Numbered from the stretch's first letter, positions 53,503 through 62,526 are shown. The stretch: DNA of 64,000 bases from Deltaproteobacteria bacterium (GCA_029262415.1 JAJCZL010000007.1:1-64000); one strand, 5' to 3'. Program-made: numbers and translations. The notes: generated by a model from the sequence alone, not told the origin.

Positions 53503-54183
53503 CTACCCTCTTCCCGCTTCAGCGCTGCATCCGCCACCGTTGAGTGCTTCTCGAGCTTCTTTGACGAGCCATGGCACCATCGCGAGTGCCGCCACCGGGT
53601 CGGCCCACCACAGGTCAGCCACTGCGTTCGCAGCGAGACCGAGAAGCAGCGTTAGCGAGAGGTAGGAGCACGCAAGTGTCTCCTTTGCTTCAGCGCGAAG
53701 CGCTGCGCTTCCGACCTCTTTAGCTGCTCGGAGCTTTCCCCAGGCGACAGCGGGCATGAGAAGAAGCGACAAAACAGCAAGCGCGATCCCAACCTGGCTC
53801 TCCTGCGGAGCGCTCTGCGTGTAGAGCGTCGCAAGTGCCTCGCCGCTTACATAGAGAGCAAGAGCTATAAAGGTAGCACCGACGAAGCGGTGGACGACGT
53901 GCTCTCTGGCGTCGACCACCTCGTCGTCCTCGCCCCGTGCTTCGGCCGCGAAGCGCCAGAGCAGCACGCCGGCCGCGGCGAACTCGATGACGCTGTCGAG
54001 CCCGAATCCAACGAGGACGCTGCTCTCTGCTGCAATCCCCGACCAGAGGGCCACTACCGCCTCGACGCAGTTGTAGGTCATCGTGGCTGCAACGAGCCAG
54101 AGAGCTATCTTGAGCCATTTCCGCCTATGAAGGTCGGTTCGGGGGCCGTGTTGGGACGCCATGCGAAGCGATGTTTCAGTCAT
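53503..54183 (-). CDS. Cation-diffusion-facilitator-type transporter (short form)
   Basis: 226 aa with about six TM helices and no long cytoplasmic C-domain. The motif VLVGFGLDSVIEFAAAGVLLWRF corresponds to TM2 of CDF proteins (the Asp is a metal ligand), and a second acidic site appears in ANAVADLWWADPVAAL. CDF proteins are usually near 300 aa, so the C-terminal regulatory domain is absent. It starts 3 bp after the ArsR gene, so both are in one operon. It probably exports Zn, Cd or Co ions from the cytoplasm, in line with the RND pump beyond. Confidence 0.85.
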   Translation of the reverse strand: MTETSLRMASQHGPRTDLHRRKWLKIALWLVAATMTYNCVEAVVALWSGIAAESSVLVGFGLDSVIEFAAAGVLLWRFAAEARGEDDEVVDAREHVVHRFVGATFIALALYVSGEALATLYTQSAPQESQVGIALAVLSLLLMPAVAWGKLRAAKEVGSAALRAEAKETLACSYLSLTLLLGLAANAVADLWWADPVAALAMVPWLVKEAREALNGGGCSAEAGRG

Positions 54184-54186
54184 CGC

Positions 54187-54522
54187 CTACCTCCTTCTTG
54201 TGGCGTGCGCGGCGTGTTCTCGAGCGACGGCGAAGAGTGCCTTCACGTGGTCGTCGTCGAGAGCGTAGTAGACGTGCCGGCCCGCCTTTCGGTGCCGAAC
54301 AAGCCCCTGGTTGCGAAGTGCCCGCAGCTGATGGGATACGGCAGACTGTTCCAACTCAAGTTCGACGCACAAGTCGTGCACGCATCGTTCGTTGTCGAAA
54401 ATCGCGGCTATGATGCGAACACGGGTCGGGTCAGAGAGCGCCTTGAAGGCATCTGCGATGGCGGATGCGCTGTGGTCGTCGAGCGGCCCAGGCCGGGTCT
54501 TGCGCCTTGCGGATGCGGACAT
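54187..54522 (-). CDS. ArsR/SmtB-family metal-responsive repressor
   Basis: 111 aa from the ATG at 54522. ATGs at 54543 and 54591 are in frame, but using them would place the operator inside the gene. The winged helix-turn-helix is clear: AFKALSDPTRVRIIAAIF, CVHDLCVELELEQSAVSHQLRALRNQGLVRHRKAGRHVYYAL. The CVHDLC stretch offers Cys and His near helix 3, and the C-terminal helix has DDDHVKALFAVAREHAAH, a possible alpha5 metal site. It probably represses the CDF gene and the divergent efflux genes until metal binds. Confidence 0.88.
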   Translation of the reverse strand: MSASARRKTRPGPLDDHSASAIADAFKALSDPTRVRIIAAIFDNERCVHDLCVELELEQSAVSHQLRALRNQGLVRHRKAGRHVYYALDDDHVKALFAVAREHAAHATRRR

Positions 54523-54557
54523 AACACATGAATACATGAGCATGTGTTCATGTGTTA
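54522..54557. promoter_or_regulatory. 36-bp palindromic operator of the ArsR-type repressor
   Basis: Arms AACACATGAATACATG and CATGTGTTCATGTGTT, extended by one T-A pair, flank a central AG with one mismatch. The core TGAATACATG-AG-CATGTGTTCA has the TGAA/TTCA spacing typical of SmtB/CzrA operators. It abuts the chosen start codon of the repressor and lies between it and the divergent efflux genes. Confidence 0.8.
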
Positions 54558-54660
54558 ACCCCCAATCGCTTGCCTCGCCGGTAAAAAGCATTGCGCAGCG
54601 CGGCCGTTGCGGTCTATGTTACCCTAGGTGGGTTACGGGCCCATCAGAGGCCGGAATCCT

Positions 54661-55050
54661 ATGAAACACCGAGCAGCAAGAACTACGATGGCGACCCTTA
54701 GCCTCCTCGCCTACGTGTGGGGTGGCCTCGGCGTCGGCTCGCAGTTCGTCTACTGCGTCGGTTCTGATGGGCATAGCGGCATCGAGCGGGCGCACGGCCC
54801 GTCGCATGATGCGGTGCCGCGCGAGGAGAATTCCGCGCTCAGCTCCAAGTCGTGCTTAGATGTCTCGCTCCTCGTTCCTGCTTCGAAGGAGCAGGAACGG
54901 CTCAGAGACCTGAGCCCAGCACTCCAGCACCTCGTTTCGACGGTTCTTTCGCATGTCTCCTTGGGAGACCCCCGTTTCACTCGCGGCGACAGCCCAGACG
55001 TTAACCGCGAGAAGACCATCTCTCTTCGCTCCACCGTTCTTCGCATCTAG
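54661..55050 (+). CDS. Small exported protein of the metal-efflux cluster
   Basis: 129 aa from the ATG at 54661. A signal-like hydrophobic segment (MATLSLLAYVWGGLGVGSQF) is followed by VYCVGSDGHSGIERAHG. That pattern of Cys, Asp, His and Glu recurs, from memory, in small proteins beside RND metal pumps. A second Cys comes later (SSKSCLD). The remainder is polar. Metal binding in the periplasm is plausible but not shown. It is the first gene divergent from the ArsR operator and precedes the CzcC-like gene by 115 bp. Confidence 0.6.
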   Translation: MKHRAARTTMATLSLLAYVWGGLGVGSQFVYCVGSDGHSGIERAHGPSHDAVPREENSALSSKSCLDVSLLVPASKEQERLRDLSPALQHLVSTVLSHVSLGDPRFTRGDSPDVNREKTISLRSTVLRI

Positions 55051-55165
55051 CCACTTAATCGCTCCTGTTCGTGCCCTCCCTGCAAAGGCGGGAGTGGGTC
55101 GATTTGTTATAGTGCTGCGCGCATCTGCGTCGCATCGCTGTGCTGACGTTTTGGAGAACGGTGAA

Positions 55166-56551
55166 ATGAATAGACAAAAACGAAATATGACGGCGCTTGC
55201 TGTCTGCGCTCTTGCGCTGTCGGGCTGCGCTACCCAGCAAGACGCCGCGAACATGCCAGAGCCGAGGCCGCTTGGACGAGAGTTGAGTAGCGTCCAAGCG
55301 GCGGTCGAGAGACAAGCAAATTCGGAGGCTAGACCGCTCGAGTATCCTAGCGGTGTTATTGCGCTTCGGGACGCGCTCGCCCTGGCGCTGATGAACAATC
55401 CGCGACTGGCTGCCTTCTCTTGGGAGGTGCGGGTGCGCGAAGCGAACGTGCTTCAGGCGGGACTACTTCCTAACCCTGAAATCACCATCGAGTTAGAAAA
55501 TTTTGGCGGCTCGGAGGTGACGAGTGGTTTTGACGGCTCAGAAAACACACTTTGGCTTTCGCAGCTCATTGAACTTGGCGGCAAGCGCACCAAACGCCGC
55601 ACGGTGGCCGAGTTGGAGCGAGCTGTTGCCAGTTGGGACTACGAGGCGGCCAGAATAGACACATTTACCGAGGTCGCACTCGCTTTCACACAACTGCTTG
55701 CCGCTCAGGAACGAAAGGCTCTCTCGGAGGAACTTGTTGGGGTAACCGACCGAGCTTTGCGGGTCGTAGGCGATCAGGTGAAGGCCGGCGCTGTCTCGGC
55801 CGTGGAGAAAAACCGTGCTGAGGTGGCGCTCGCTACTAGCCGCGTTGAACTGGCCCGGCGGGTTCGTGAGCTCAACTCGGCAAGAAAGCTCCTTGCAGCC
55901 ACGTGGGGAAGCACGGAGGTCTCGTTTGCCGGAGTAGTAGGTGCTCTGGGCGAGGGAATCTCGCCGCCACCCTCTGAGGCTGCACTGCTTCGCCAGGTTG
56001 AAGAGAACCCAGACCTTGCCCGCTGGACGACTGAACTCTCAGCGCGCCGGGCACTAGTCGCACTCGAAGACTCAAAGCGTATCCCCGATGTGACGCTCGG
56101 CGGTGGTCCGCGCTGGTTTAACGAGACAAACCATAGTGCGTTTGTGTTTGAGCTAAGCGTTCCGCTACCGCTTTTTGATCGCAACCAGGGGGCGGCTCTT
56201 GAGGCTCGGAGGCGTCTAGCCAAGGCTTCCGAGGAGCGTCGTGCTGCCGAGGTCGACGTTAGAACAGCGCTAAGCACTGCCCACCAGTCGCTCGCAGCCA
56301 CGTACGAAGCAGTTGTTGCGCTTCAGCGCGATGTGCTCCCCAAAGCCCAGGCCGCGTTTGACGGAGCGACCTCTGCGTACCGACGCGGCGTGTTTCGCTA
56401 CCTAGATGTGTTGGATGCGCAGAGAACGCTCTTTGCGCTTCGAAGTGAGTACCTCGAAACGCTCGCGGCCCATCACGGCGATATCGCTCGTGTGGAGCGC
56501 CTTGTCGGCCGGCCGCTCGGAGAGTTTCGAGATGAAGATAGGAGATCCTGA
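55166..56551 (+). CDS. czcC: Outer-membrane efflux channel, TolC/CzcC family
   Basis: 461 aa from the ATG at 55166, with GGAG 10 bp upstream. The signal is of lipoprotein type (ALALSGC). Two OEP repeats follow: first from ALRDALALALMNNPRLAAFSWEVRVREANVLQAGLLPNPE, second from EAALLRQVEENPDLARW. Long amphipathic coiled-coil helices build the periplasmic tunnel. It is the outer-membrane part of the tripartite pump, and its stop lies 1 bp from the CzcB-like start. Confidence 0.9.
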   Translation: MNRQKRNMTALAVCALALSGCATQQDAANMPEPRPLGRELSSVQAAVERQANSEARPLEYPSGVIALRDALALALMNNPRLAAFSWEVRVREANVLQAGLLPNPEITIELENFGGSEVTSGFDGSENTLWLSQLIELGGKRTKRRTVAELERAVASWDYEAARIDTFTEVALAFTQLLAAQERKALSEELVGVTDRALRVVGDQVKAGAVSAVEKNRAEVALATSRVELARRVRELNSARKLLAATWGSTEVSFAGVVGALGEGISPPPSEAALLRQVEENPDLARWTTELSARRALVALEDSKRIPDVTLGGGPRWFNETNHSAFVFELSVPLPLFDRNQGAALEARRRLAKASEERRAAEVDVRTALSTAHQSLAATYEAVVALQRDVLPKAQAAFDGATSAYRRGVFRYLDVLDAQRTLFALRSEYLETLAAHHGDIARVERLVGRPLGEFRDEDRRS

Positions 56552-56552
56552 A

Positions 56553-57587
56553 ATGAAAGCATTCACAGAACATCTGCTCGTACGTGCAGTGTCGATACTA
56601 TTGATTACCGGCCTAGTGCTCTGGGGCGTTGCTCCCCACTCGGGCCTTTCGGTGGCGATAGCAGCAGACGAGCACGGACACGACGAGGCGCACGATGAAG
56701 ACTCTCATGATGAGGACGCCGCCGAGCACGAAGGCCATGGAAGCGATGAGGGAGAGCATCACGACGATGTCGTAAGGCTAAGCGCTTCTCAGATGCAGGA
56801 GTTCGGCATCGAGGTGGCTACAGCAGGAAGCGGTCAGATCACCACGTATGTCGTGCTTCCCGGAGAGGTCGTTCCTAATGCCGACCGCGTGGCGCACATC
56901 GTTCCTCGTTACGCCGGCATCGTAAGAGAGGTCCGAAAACGCATCGGAGACAAGGTGAAAACCGGTGACGTCCTTGCCGTTATCGAGAGTAGCGAAACAC
57001 TGACGGCATATGAGCTAAAAACACTTCTCGACGGTACGGTCATCGCCAAACACGTTACGCGCGGAGAGGCTGTCACTCGGGACTCGCAGGCGTTTGTCAT
57101 AGCCGACCTGCGCGATGTCTGGCTTGAGCTAAGCATCTACCAGCGCGACCTGTCCCGCGTGAAGGTTGGCCAGCGCGTGCTCATCTCGAGCGGTCATCAC
57201 CTGCCCGACGTAGAAGGAACGATCTCATACGTAAGCCCGGTGGTCGATGAGGACACACGCACTGCAAGGGCGCGCCTCGTCGTGGACAACGGCGCCGGTG
57301 CGTGGCGGCCGGGCATGTTCGTCACCGGTCGCGTTGCGGTTACGGCGGCGAATGTGCCGGTCGCCGTCCCGCATTCAGCGCTTCAGACCGTGGAAGGACA
57401 CACGCTTGTCTTCGTACAAGATGAAGATGGCTTTGAGCCGCGCGAACTAAGACTTGGACGTAGCAGCACGACCCATGTCGAGGTCTTGTCGGGCCTCTCG
57501 GCAGGTGAGTCGTACGTCGCCAAGGGCGGCTTCATCATAAAAGCCGAGCTTGGAAAGTCCGAGCTTAGCGAAGGCCACTCGCACTAA
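56553..57587 (+). CDS. czcB: RND efflux membrane-fusion protein, CzcB type, His/Asp-rich
   Basis: 344 aa from the ATG at 56553, with GGAG 8 bp upstream. After a TM/signal segment the mature N-terminus (about residues 34-68) is packed with His, Asp and Glu (DEHGHDEAHDEDSH), a likely metal-scavenging tail. A barrel-sandwich (lipoyl-like) domain follows (GIVREVRKRIGDKVKTGDVLAVIES) with almost no helical hairpin, then beta-barrel and membrane-proximal domains. The protein ends in EGHSH. It connects the inner-membrane pump to the outer channel and may hand metal to the pump. Confidence 0.9.
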   Translation: MKAFTEHLLVRAVSILLITGLVLWGVAPHSGLSVAIAADEHGHDEAHDEDSHDEDAAEHEGHGSDEGEHHDDVVRLSASQMQEFGIEVATAGSGQITTYVVLPGEVVPNADRVAHIVPRYAGIVREVRKRIGDKVKTGDVLAVIESSETLTAYELKTLLDGTVIAKHVTRGEAVTRDSQAFVIADLRDVWLELSIYQRDLSRVKVGQRVLISSGHHLPDVEGTISYVSPVVDEDTRTARARLVVDNGAGAWRPGMFVTGRVAVTAANVPVAVPHSALQTVEGHTLVFVQDEDGFEPRELRLGRSSTTHVEVLSGLSAGESYVAKGGFIIKAELGKSELSEGHSH

Positions 57588-57602
57588 TCGGAGGTTAAGA
57601 CG

Positions 57603-60600
57603 ATGGATTTTCTTATTCGCTTTGGCCTTCGAAACCGCCTCTTGGTGGTCGCGTTTGGCGTTCTAGTCAGTCTTGCCGGGTTCCGGGCGTACCTCGATCT
57701 TCCTGTCGATGCGTTCCCAGATGTCTCGCCAAACCTCGTACAGGTTTTCACAGAGACCGAGGGCTTGGCCCCCGAGGATGTAGAAAAGTACGTCACCTAC
57801 CCGATCGAAGCCGCAATGAACGGACTGCCGCGCCTTGAGCGGCTCCGATCGGTATCGAATTTCGGACTTTCGGTCGTAAACATCTACTTCGAAGACGGGA
57901 CCGATATCTATTTCGCCCGTCAAGTCGTGGGCGAGCGTCTCCAAGAAGCTCGTGAACAGATCCCGGAAGGTTTCGGCGACCCAGCGCTAGGACCGATCTC
58001 TACCGGTATGGGGCTGGTGCTCTTTTACTACCTTGAGGACGAGACCGGCGAGTATTCACTCGAGGAGCTTCGCAGCATCCAAGACTGGCTTGTGAAGTTC
58101 CACCTTCAGACCGTCCCTGGCGTAACTGAGGTTCTGGGAATAGGAGGCTACGAAAAGCAGTATCAGGTCAATGTCCATCCTGAACATCTGACCCAGTACG
58201 GGATCACGATCGGTGACGTAATCGATCGCATCCGCGAGAACAACCTGAACGTCGGTGCCCAGTTCATCGAGAAGAACTCCGAAGAGTACATCGTGCGCTC
58301 GGTGGGATTGGCCTCAAGCGTCGAGGATCTCGAAAACATCGTCGTTAAATCTAAAGACGGCACTCCAGTATTCCTACGCGACCTAGCTGACATCGAGCTT
58401 GGCGGGGCCATTCGCCGCGGCGTGCAGACAAGAAACGGGATCGAAGAAGTCGTTTCCGCAATGGTTGTAAAGCTCTACGGCACAAACTCCTCGACCGTCA
58501 TCGGACAGGTCGAAGACAAGATGACCGAGATCAATCAAATCTTGCCCGAAGGGGTCAAGATCATCCCGTACTACGAGCAAAAGACGTTGGTCGCGGCGTG
58601 TGTTGCAACGGTCAGGAACGCATTGGTTCAGGGCATCGTGTTGGTGGCGCTGGTGCTGATGGCGTTCATGGGAGGTCTTCGAGCGAGTATCGTCGTTGCC
58701 CTCTCGATTCCCTTCTCGGTTCTGTTTGCGACGCTGGGGATGGGCTACTTTGGTATCTCTGCGAACCTGATGTCGCTTGGAGGACTGGCAATCGCCATCG
58801 GCATGATGGTCGACGGCACAATCGTTGTCGTAGAGAACGTCGAACGGATGCTGGGTGAGGCCGACCCTGACGAGTCACGCGTCGCCGTAGTCTCGCGTGC
58901 CTGCATGGAGGTCGGAAGACCCATCGTCTTTGCGATCTCGATTATCGTGATCGTGTTCCTCCCCCTGTTCACGCTTCAGGGCGTTGAGGGCAAGACCTTC
59001 CGCCCGCTCGCTTACACCGTAGCGCTTGCGATGATGGGATCGCTGGCATTCGCCATCCTCATCGCACCGGCACTATCTGATCTACTGATGCGCCGGCCCA
59101 AAGGTGGGAGTTCAGGGGGCCGAGGGATGCGCGCGCTGGTGGCGCTGTATCGGCCGGCCGTGTCGTTTTTTGTAAGACGTCGCGCGTTCGCCCTTGTGCT
59201 CGCCGGTGGCTTACTCGTGCTAGGAGTAATCGTCTTTCCCCGCCTGGGGTCTGAGTTCACGCCGCGACTTCAAGAAGGAACCATGGTGCTTCGGCTTACG
59301 ATGCCTCCGTCGATATCGCTTACCAAGAGCACCGACTTGACGATGATCGTCGAGCGTCGCCTCATGAAGATACCTGAGATTAGCGGAGTCGTGACGCGGA
59401 TCGGTCGAGGCGAGGTCGGCGCACATACTGACCCCGTAAACAGCGCCGAGATGTACATTCTCTTGCACCCTCAAGAGCAGTGGCGAAGTGCCACGACTCA
59501 GACGGAGCTTGAAGATCAGATCCGCGATGACCTAGGTGCCGTGCCCGGCGTTGCCACCAACTTCACCCAACCCATTGCGATGACGGTTGACGAGTTACTT
59601 GAGGGCGTTCGGGCGGAGCTCGCCATCAAGCTCTTTGGGGATGACCTGGATGAACTCATCGAAAAGGCCAACGAGATCTCGCGCGTGGTGCAGACAGTCC
59701 CTGGAGCAGTAGACATCCAGGTCGACCAAGTCGCCGGCACGCCGCAGCTTATCATCACCGTGGACCGCCAGGCTGTCGCCCGCTACGGAATGAACGTAGC
59801 CGACGTCCAAAAGACGATCCGAACCGCGGTCGGTGGTGAAGTCTCCGGTCAGATATTCGAAGGTATCCGTCGCTTCGGCATCTACGTGCGCTTTGCCGCG
59901 CCGTATCGCGGCACCGCTGAGTCGATTGGAAACATCCTGGTTGAGGGCCCCGGACAAGTAAGAGTGCCGCTGTCGGAGCTTGCCGAGATTGAGGAGGTCG
60001 TCGGTCCACGCCAAATCACGCGAGAGGACAACCAGCGCTTCATTACGATCCAGTGCAACGTGGTAGGCCGCGACATCGGCTCGTTTGTGGCCGATGCTCA
60101 GTCAGCGATCGACGAGGCCATAGTGTTCCCTGCAGGCTATCTGGTCACTTGGGGCGGTCAGTTTCGGCTGCAACAGGAGGCCAATCGTCGACTCGCTGTA
60201 GTCGTACCGATTACGCTCCTGATCGTCTTTTTCCTGTTGTTCATGAGTTTCGGTTCCATTGGGAACTCGATCCTCATCATTGCAAACATCCCACTCGCGC
60301 TCGTTGGTGGGGTCGTCGCTCTTTGGGCCACAGGGCAGAACCTGTCGGTTCCATCATCGGTCGGGTTCATCGCTCTTTTTGGCATCGCGCTCGAGAACGG
60401 AATGGTGCTGGTTACCTACTTCAATCAACTCGTGCAGGACGGTGTTGCTGTTGACGACGCCTCGGTTAGAGGAGCAACTCTTCGGCTTCGACCGGTGCTC
60501 ATGACCGCAATCACGACTGCGCTCGGATTGTTCCCGCTGCTGTTCTCCTCGGGTACGGGAAGCGAGGTGCAGCGGCCACTGGCAACTGTAGTTGTCGGCG

Positions 60601-60710
60601 GGCTGGTTACCTCGACTGTTCTGACGCTTCTCGTGATTCCGGCCCTGTATAGGTGGTTTGCCGTAATTCCGGACGGCGAGGCACAGAATTCTTTACGTGA
60701 AGGAGGATAA
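57603..60710 (+). CDS. czcA: Heavy-metal efflux RND pump (CzcA/CusA family)
   Basis: 1035 aa, the usual length. Twelve TM helices and two large periplasmic loops are laid out as in HME-RND pumps (start FLIRFGLRNRLLVV; DVSPNLVQVFTE; VEKYVTYPIEAAMNG). In TM4 the motif reads AIGMMVDGTIVVVEN (residues 398-412). Asp404 and Glu411 are kept, but the first Asp of the divalent-type DFG-VDG motif is Ala398. Copper-type Met pairs of CusA are also not seen at the expected places (VDELLEG where CusA has a Met). Substrate class is therefore uncertain. Downstream is a PII-like gene. Confidence 0.92.
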   Translation: MDFLIRFGLRNRLLVVAFGVLVSLAGFRAYLDLPVDAFPDVSPNLVQVFTETEGLAPEDVEKYVTYPIEAAMNGLPRLERLRSVSNFGLSVVNIYFEDGTDIYFARQVVGERLQEAREQIPEGFGDPALGPISTGMGLVLFYYLEDETGEYSLEELRSIQDWLVKFHLQTVPGVTEVLGIGGYEKQYQVNVHPEHLTQYGITIGDVIDRIRENNLNVGAQFIEKNSEEYIVRSVGLASSVEDLENIVVKSKDGTPVFLRDLADIELGGAIRRGVQTRNGIEEVVSAMVVKLYGTNSSTVIGQVEDKMTEINQILPEGVKIIPYYEQKTLVAACVATVRNALVQGIVLVALVLMAFMGGLRASIVVALSIPFSVLFATLGMGYFGISANLMSLGGLAIAIGMMVDGTIVVVENVERMLGEADPDESRVAVVSRACMEVGRPIVFAISIIVIVFLPLFTLQGVEGKTFRPLAYTVALAMMGSLAFAILIAPALSDLLMRRPKGGSSGGRGMRALVALYRPAVSFFVRRRAFALVLAGGLLVLGVIVFPRLGSEFTPRLQEGTMVLRLTMPPSISLTKSTDLTMIVERRLMKIPEISGVVTRIGRGEVGAHTDPVNSAEMYILLHPQEQWRSATTQTELEDQIRDDLGAVPGVATNFTQPIAMTVDELLEGVRAELAIKLFGDDLDELIEKANEISRVVQTVPGAVDIQVDQVAGTPQLIITVDRQAVARYGMNVADVQKTIRTAVGGEVSGQIFEGIRRFGIYVRFAAPYRGTAESIGNILVEGPGQVRVPLSELAEIEEVVGPRQITREDNQRFITIQCNVVGRDIGSFVADAQSAIDEAIVFPAGYLVTWGGQFRLQQEANRRLAVVVPITLLIVFFLLFMSFGSIGNSILIIANIPLALVGGVVALWATGQNLSVPSSVGFIALFGIALENGMVLVTYFNQLVQDGVAVDDASVRGATLRLRPVLMTAITTALGLFPLLFSSGTGSEVQRPLATVVVGGLVTSTVLTLLVIPALYRWFAVIPDGEAQNSLREGG

Positions 60711-60714
60711 GACA

Positions 60715-61053
60715 ATGAAACAAGTACGAGCATACATTCAGCCACATAAGCTCGACGCCGTGAAACTTGCTCTTCACAAGGTGAGCGGCCTGAGTGGAAT
60801 GAGCGTGAACGACACCCAGGGGTGGGGCCGTGGCACAAGCCACAAGGAGGCTGACCCCCACGCGGAGCCCTCGGGGCTCGAGCGACACGTGAAGGTCGAG
60901 GTGTTCTGCGTCGATCTTCTCCTGGATGAGGTGGTCGCCACCATCGAGAAGGCTGCTCATACAGGGCTTCATGGGGACGGCAAGATATATGTCATTCCCG
61001 TCGAAGAAGCCGTGCGTATCAGCAGCGGCGAACGGGGCGATGCTGCCGTGTAG
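60715..61053 (+). CDS. PII-like protein of the metal-efflux-associated group (PII-NG)
   Basis: 112 aa from the ATG at 60715, preceded by AGGAGG. The PII fold is clear: MKQVRAYIQPHKLDAVKLAL, GMSVNDTQGWGRGTSH, B-loop TGLHGDGKIYVIPVEEAVRI and the C-terminal SGERGDAAV. The T-loop is shorter and lacks the uridylylated Tyr51. From memory, a distinct PII group is encoded next to heavy-metal RND pumps, and this gene follows czcA by 4 bp. It may sense nucleotide or metal and gate the pump; untested here. Confidence 0.85.
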   Translation: MKQVRAYIQPHKLDAVKLALHKVSGLSGMSVNDTQGWGRGTSHKEADPHAEPSGLERHVKVEVFCVDLLLDEVVATIEKAAHTGLHGDGKIYVIPVEEAVRISSGERGDAAV

Positions 61054-61240
61054 ACTGCGACGGTTGTTGGTTGCGGTGGTCATCAGAGTTCGGTTAGCGA
61101 GCGTTCGCGACCGCGACCGCGTCCGCTACGCGCTACCGCTCTCGCCGCTGAGCGACCTCGTGGCCGGAGCCATGGTCGAGAACGACCTCGATCGGATCTT
61201 CGCCTACCGCCGACGGCGACTAGAGGAATTGCTCACATGA
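61040..61240 (+). CDS. Small basic hypothetical protein
   Basis: 66 aa. It starts inside the end of the PII-like gene (14-bp overlap) and its stop overlaps the next start as ATGA. The N-terminus is Arg-rich and hydrophobic (PCRLRRLLVAVVIRV); the C-terminus is LVAGAMVENDLDRIF and Arg/Glu-rich. No family recognised. The tight packing supports it, but there is no clear ribosome binding site. Confidence 0.35.
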   Translation: MLPCRLRRLLVAVVIRVRLASVRDRDRVRYALPLSPLSDLVAGAMVENDLDRIFAYRRRRLEELLT

Positions 61241-61863
61241 AAATTAGGACGGTTGCCGTTATGCGAATATCCGCTGGCCGCGTACGCCATGATCGCTTCA
61301 GCCCGATTGCCTGCGCGATCGCGTTCGTGCTGTGCGATCTTGTGGTTCCAGCATCGGCCGCCGAGATAGAAGGAGTCGGTTTCCCCGACGTCCGCGCTTC
61401 GGAAGACGTACGGTTCGTTCTCAACAATGTGGCCCTGCTTCGTTACCGGGTATTCTTCAGGGGATACGTCGCCGGACTCTATCTAGGGGAAGGCATAGGC
61501 CCCGAGTCACTATTTGACGACGTTCCTAAGCGGCTCGAGATCTCTTATTTCTGGGGCATCCCGGCGCACAAGTTCGCCGAGGCCACGATCAATGGTATTT
61601 CAGCCAATCGATCTGCGGAGCGCGTGCGTGCACTGCAACCCGCAATCGATCAGTTCAATGACCTCTACCAAGACATCGAGCCAGGTGACCGCTACGCACT
61701 CACATACATTCCGAATGTCGGGACCGAACTCGCGCGCAACGGAGTCTCCCTGGGCGCTGTTGCGGGGGCGGAGTTCGCTTCTGCGCTCTTCTCGATCTGG
61801 TTTGGCACCGTTCCGTTCGACGAGTCGCTGAAGCGGCGTTTGCTGACCCCCGCGGCGACGTGA
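61237..61863 (+). CDS. Chalcone-isomerase-like exported protein
   Basis: 208 aa from an ATG overlapping the previous stop; an ATG at 61261 is possible. The signal peptide ends near PASA. The mature part has EIEGVGFPDV, RYRVFFRGYVAGLYLG and the terminal ALFSIWFGTVPFDESLKRRLL, which match bacterial chalcone-isomerase-like (fatty-acid-binding) proteins. These bind fatty acids or related ligands and are found in light- or singlet-oxygen-response clusters of proteobacteria. A SOUL protein and a photolyase follow. Confidence 0.82.
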   Translation: MKIRTVAVMRISAGRVRHDRFSPIACAIAFVLCDLVVPASAAEIEGVGFPDVRASEDVRFVLNNVALLRYRVFFRGYVAGLYLGEGIGPESLFDDVPKRLEISYFWGIPAHKFAEATINGISANRSAERVRALQPAIDQFNDLYQDIEPGDRYALTYIPNVGTELARNGVSLGAVAGAEFASALFSIWFGTVPFDESLKRRLLTPAAT

Positions 61864-61926
61864 TCGATCCGGTGAGAAAAGTATCGGCACTGCCATGCGA
61901 TGGTACGCCGACAAGGACGGTAGGAA

Positions 61927-62526
61927 ATGTCTCTCAATAGACCTTTGAAGCTTCATTACTCGGTTGTTGCAGTCGTGAGCATCTTTCTTGTCGCAGGACC
62001 CGTGATGGCAGTAGACGAGCCAATCTACGAAGTCCTGAGAAGCGCCGACGGATACGAGATACGACGCTACCCTTCCGTCGTCGTGGCCGAGCTGGAGGTC
62101 GGGGAAAGCTTCGAGCGTGCAGGCAACGTGGCCTTCCGCCCGCTTGCCGCTTTCATCAACGGTGCCAACTCGGGGGCCGAGAAGATCGAGATGACCGCCC
62201 CTGTGATGCAGCGCTCCGCCGGTAGCGGCGGCTACGCACTCCAGTTCGTAATGCCCGAGGGTTACACGCTCAAGAACGTTCCCCGTCCGACCGATGGGCG
62301 CATTGCTGTGCGCGAGGAACCCGGCCGCGTCGTAGCCGTGCACCGCTACTCGGGCACTTGGTCGGAGCGACGCTACCGCGGCCGGCTAGCCCGAATGCGC
62401 ACAGCGCTGGCCCGTGACGGCCTCGAGGTCACCGGTGACCCGGTCTGGGCCCGTTTCAATTCACCTTTCATGATTTGGTTCCTGCGGCGAAACGAGATTT
62501 GGCTGCCAGTGGTTTGGAGCTCGTAG
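61927..62526 (+). CDS. SOUL haem-binding-family protein, exported
   Basis: 199 aa with a signal peptide (core VVAVVSIFLVAGPVMA). SOUL marks: YEVLRSADGYEIRRYPSVVVAE, AFRPLAAFINGANSGAEKIEMTAPVM, QFVMPEGYTL and the final RRNEIWLPV. Members bind haem or other hydrophobic ligands. Here it is likely periplasmic. It lies between the chalcone-isomerase-like gene and a photolyase, a grouping met in photo-oxidative stress loci. Confidence 0.9.
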   Translation: MSLNRPLKLHYSVVAVVSIFLVAGPVMAVDEPIYEVLRSADGYEIRRYPSVVVAELEVGESFERAGNVAFRPLAAFINGANSGAEKIEMTAPVMQRSAGSGGYALQFVMPEGYTLKNVPRPTDGRIAVREEPGRVVAVHRYSGTWSERRYRGRLARMRTALARDGLEVTGDPVWARFNSPFMIWFLRRNEIWLPVVWSS

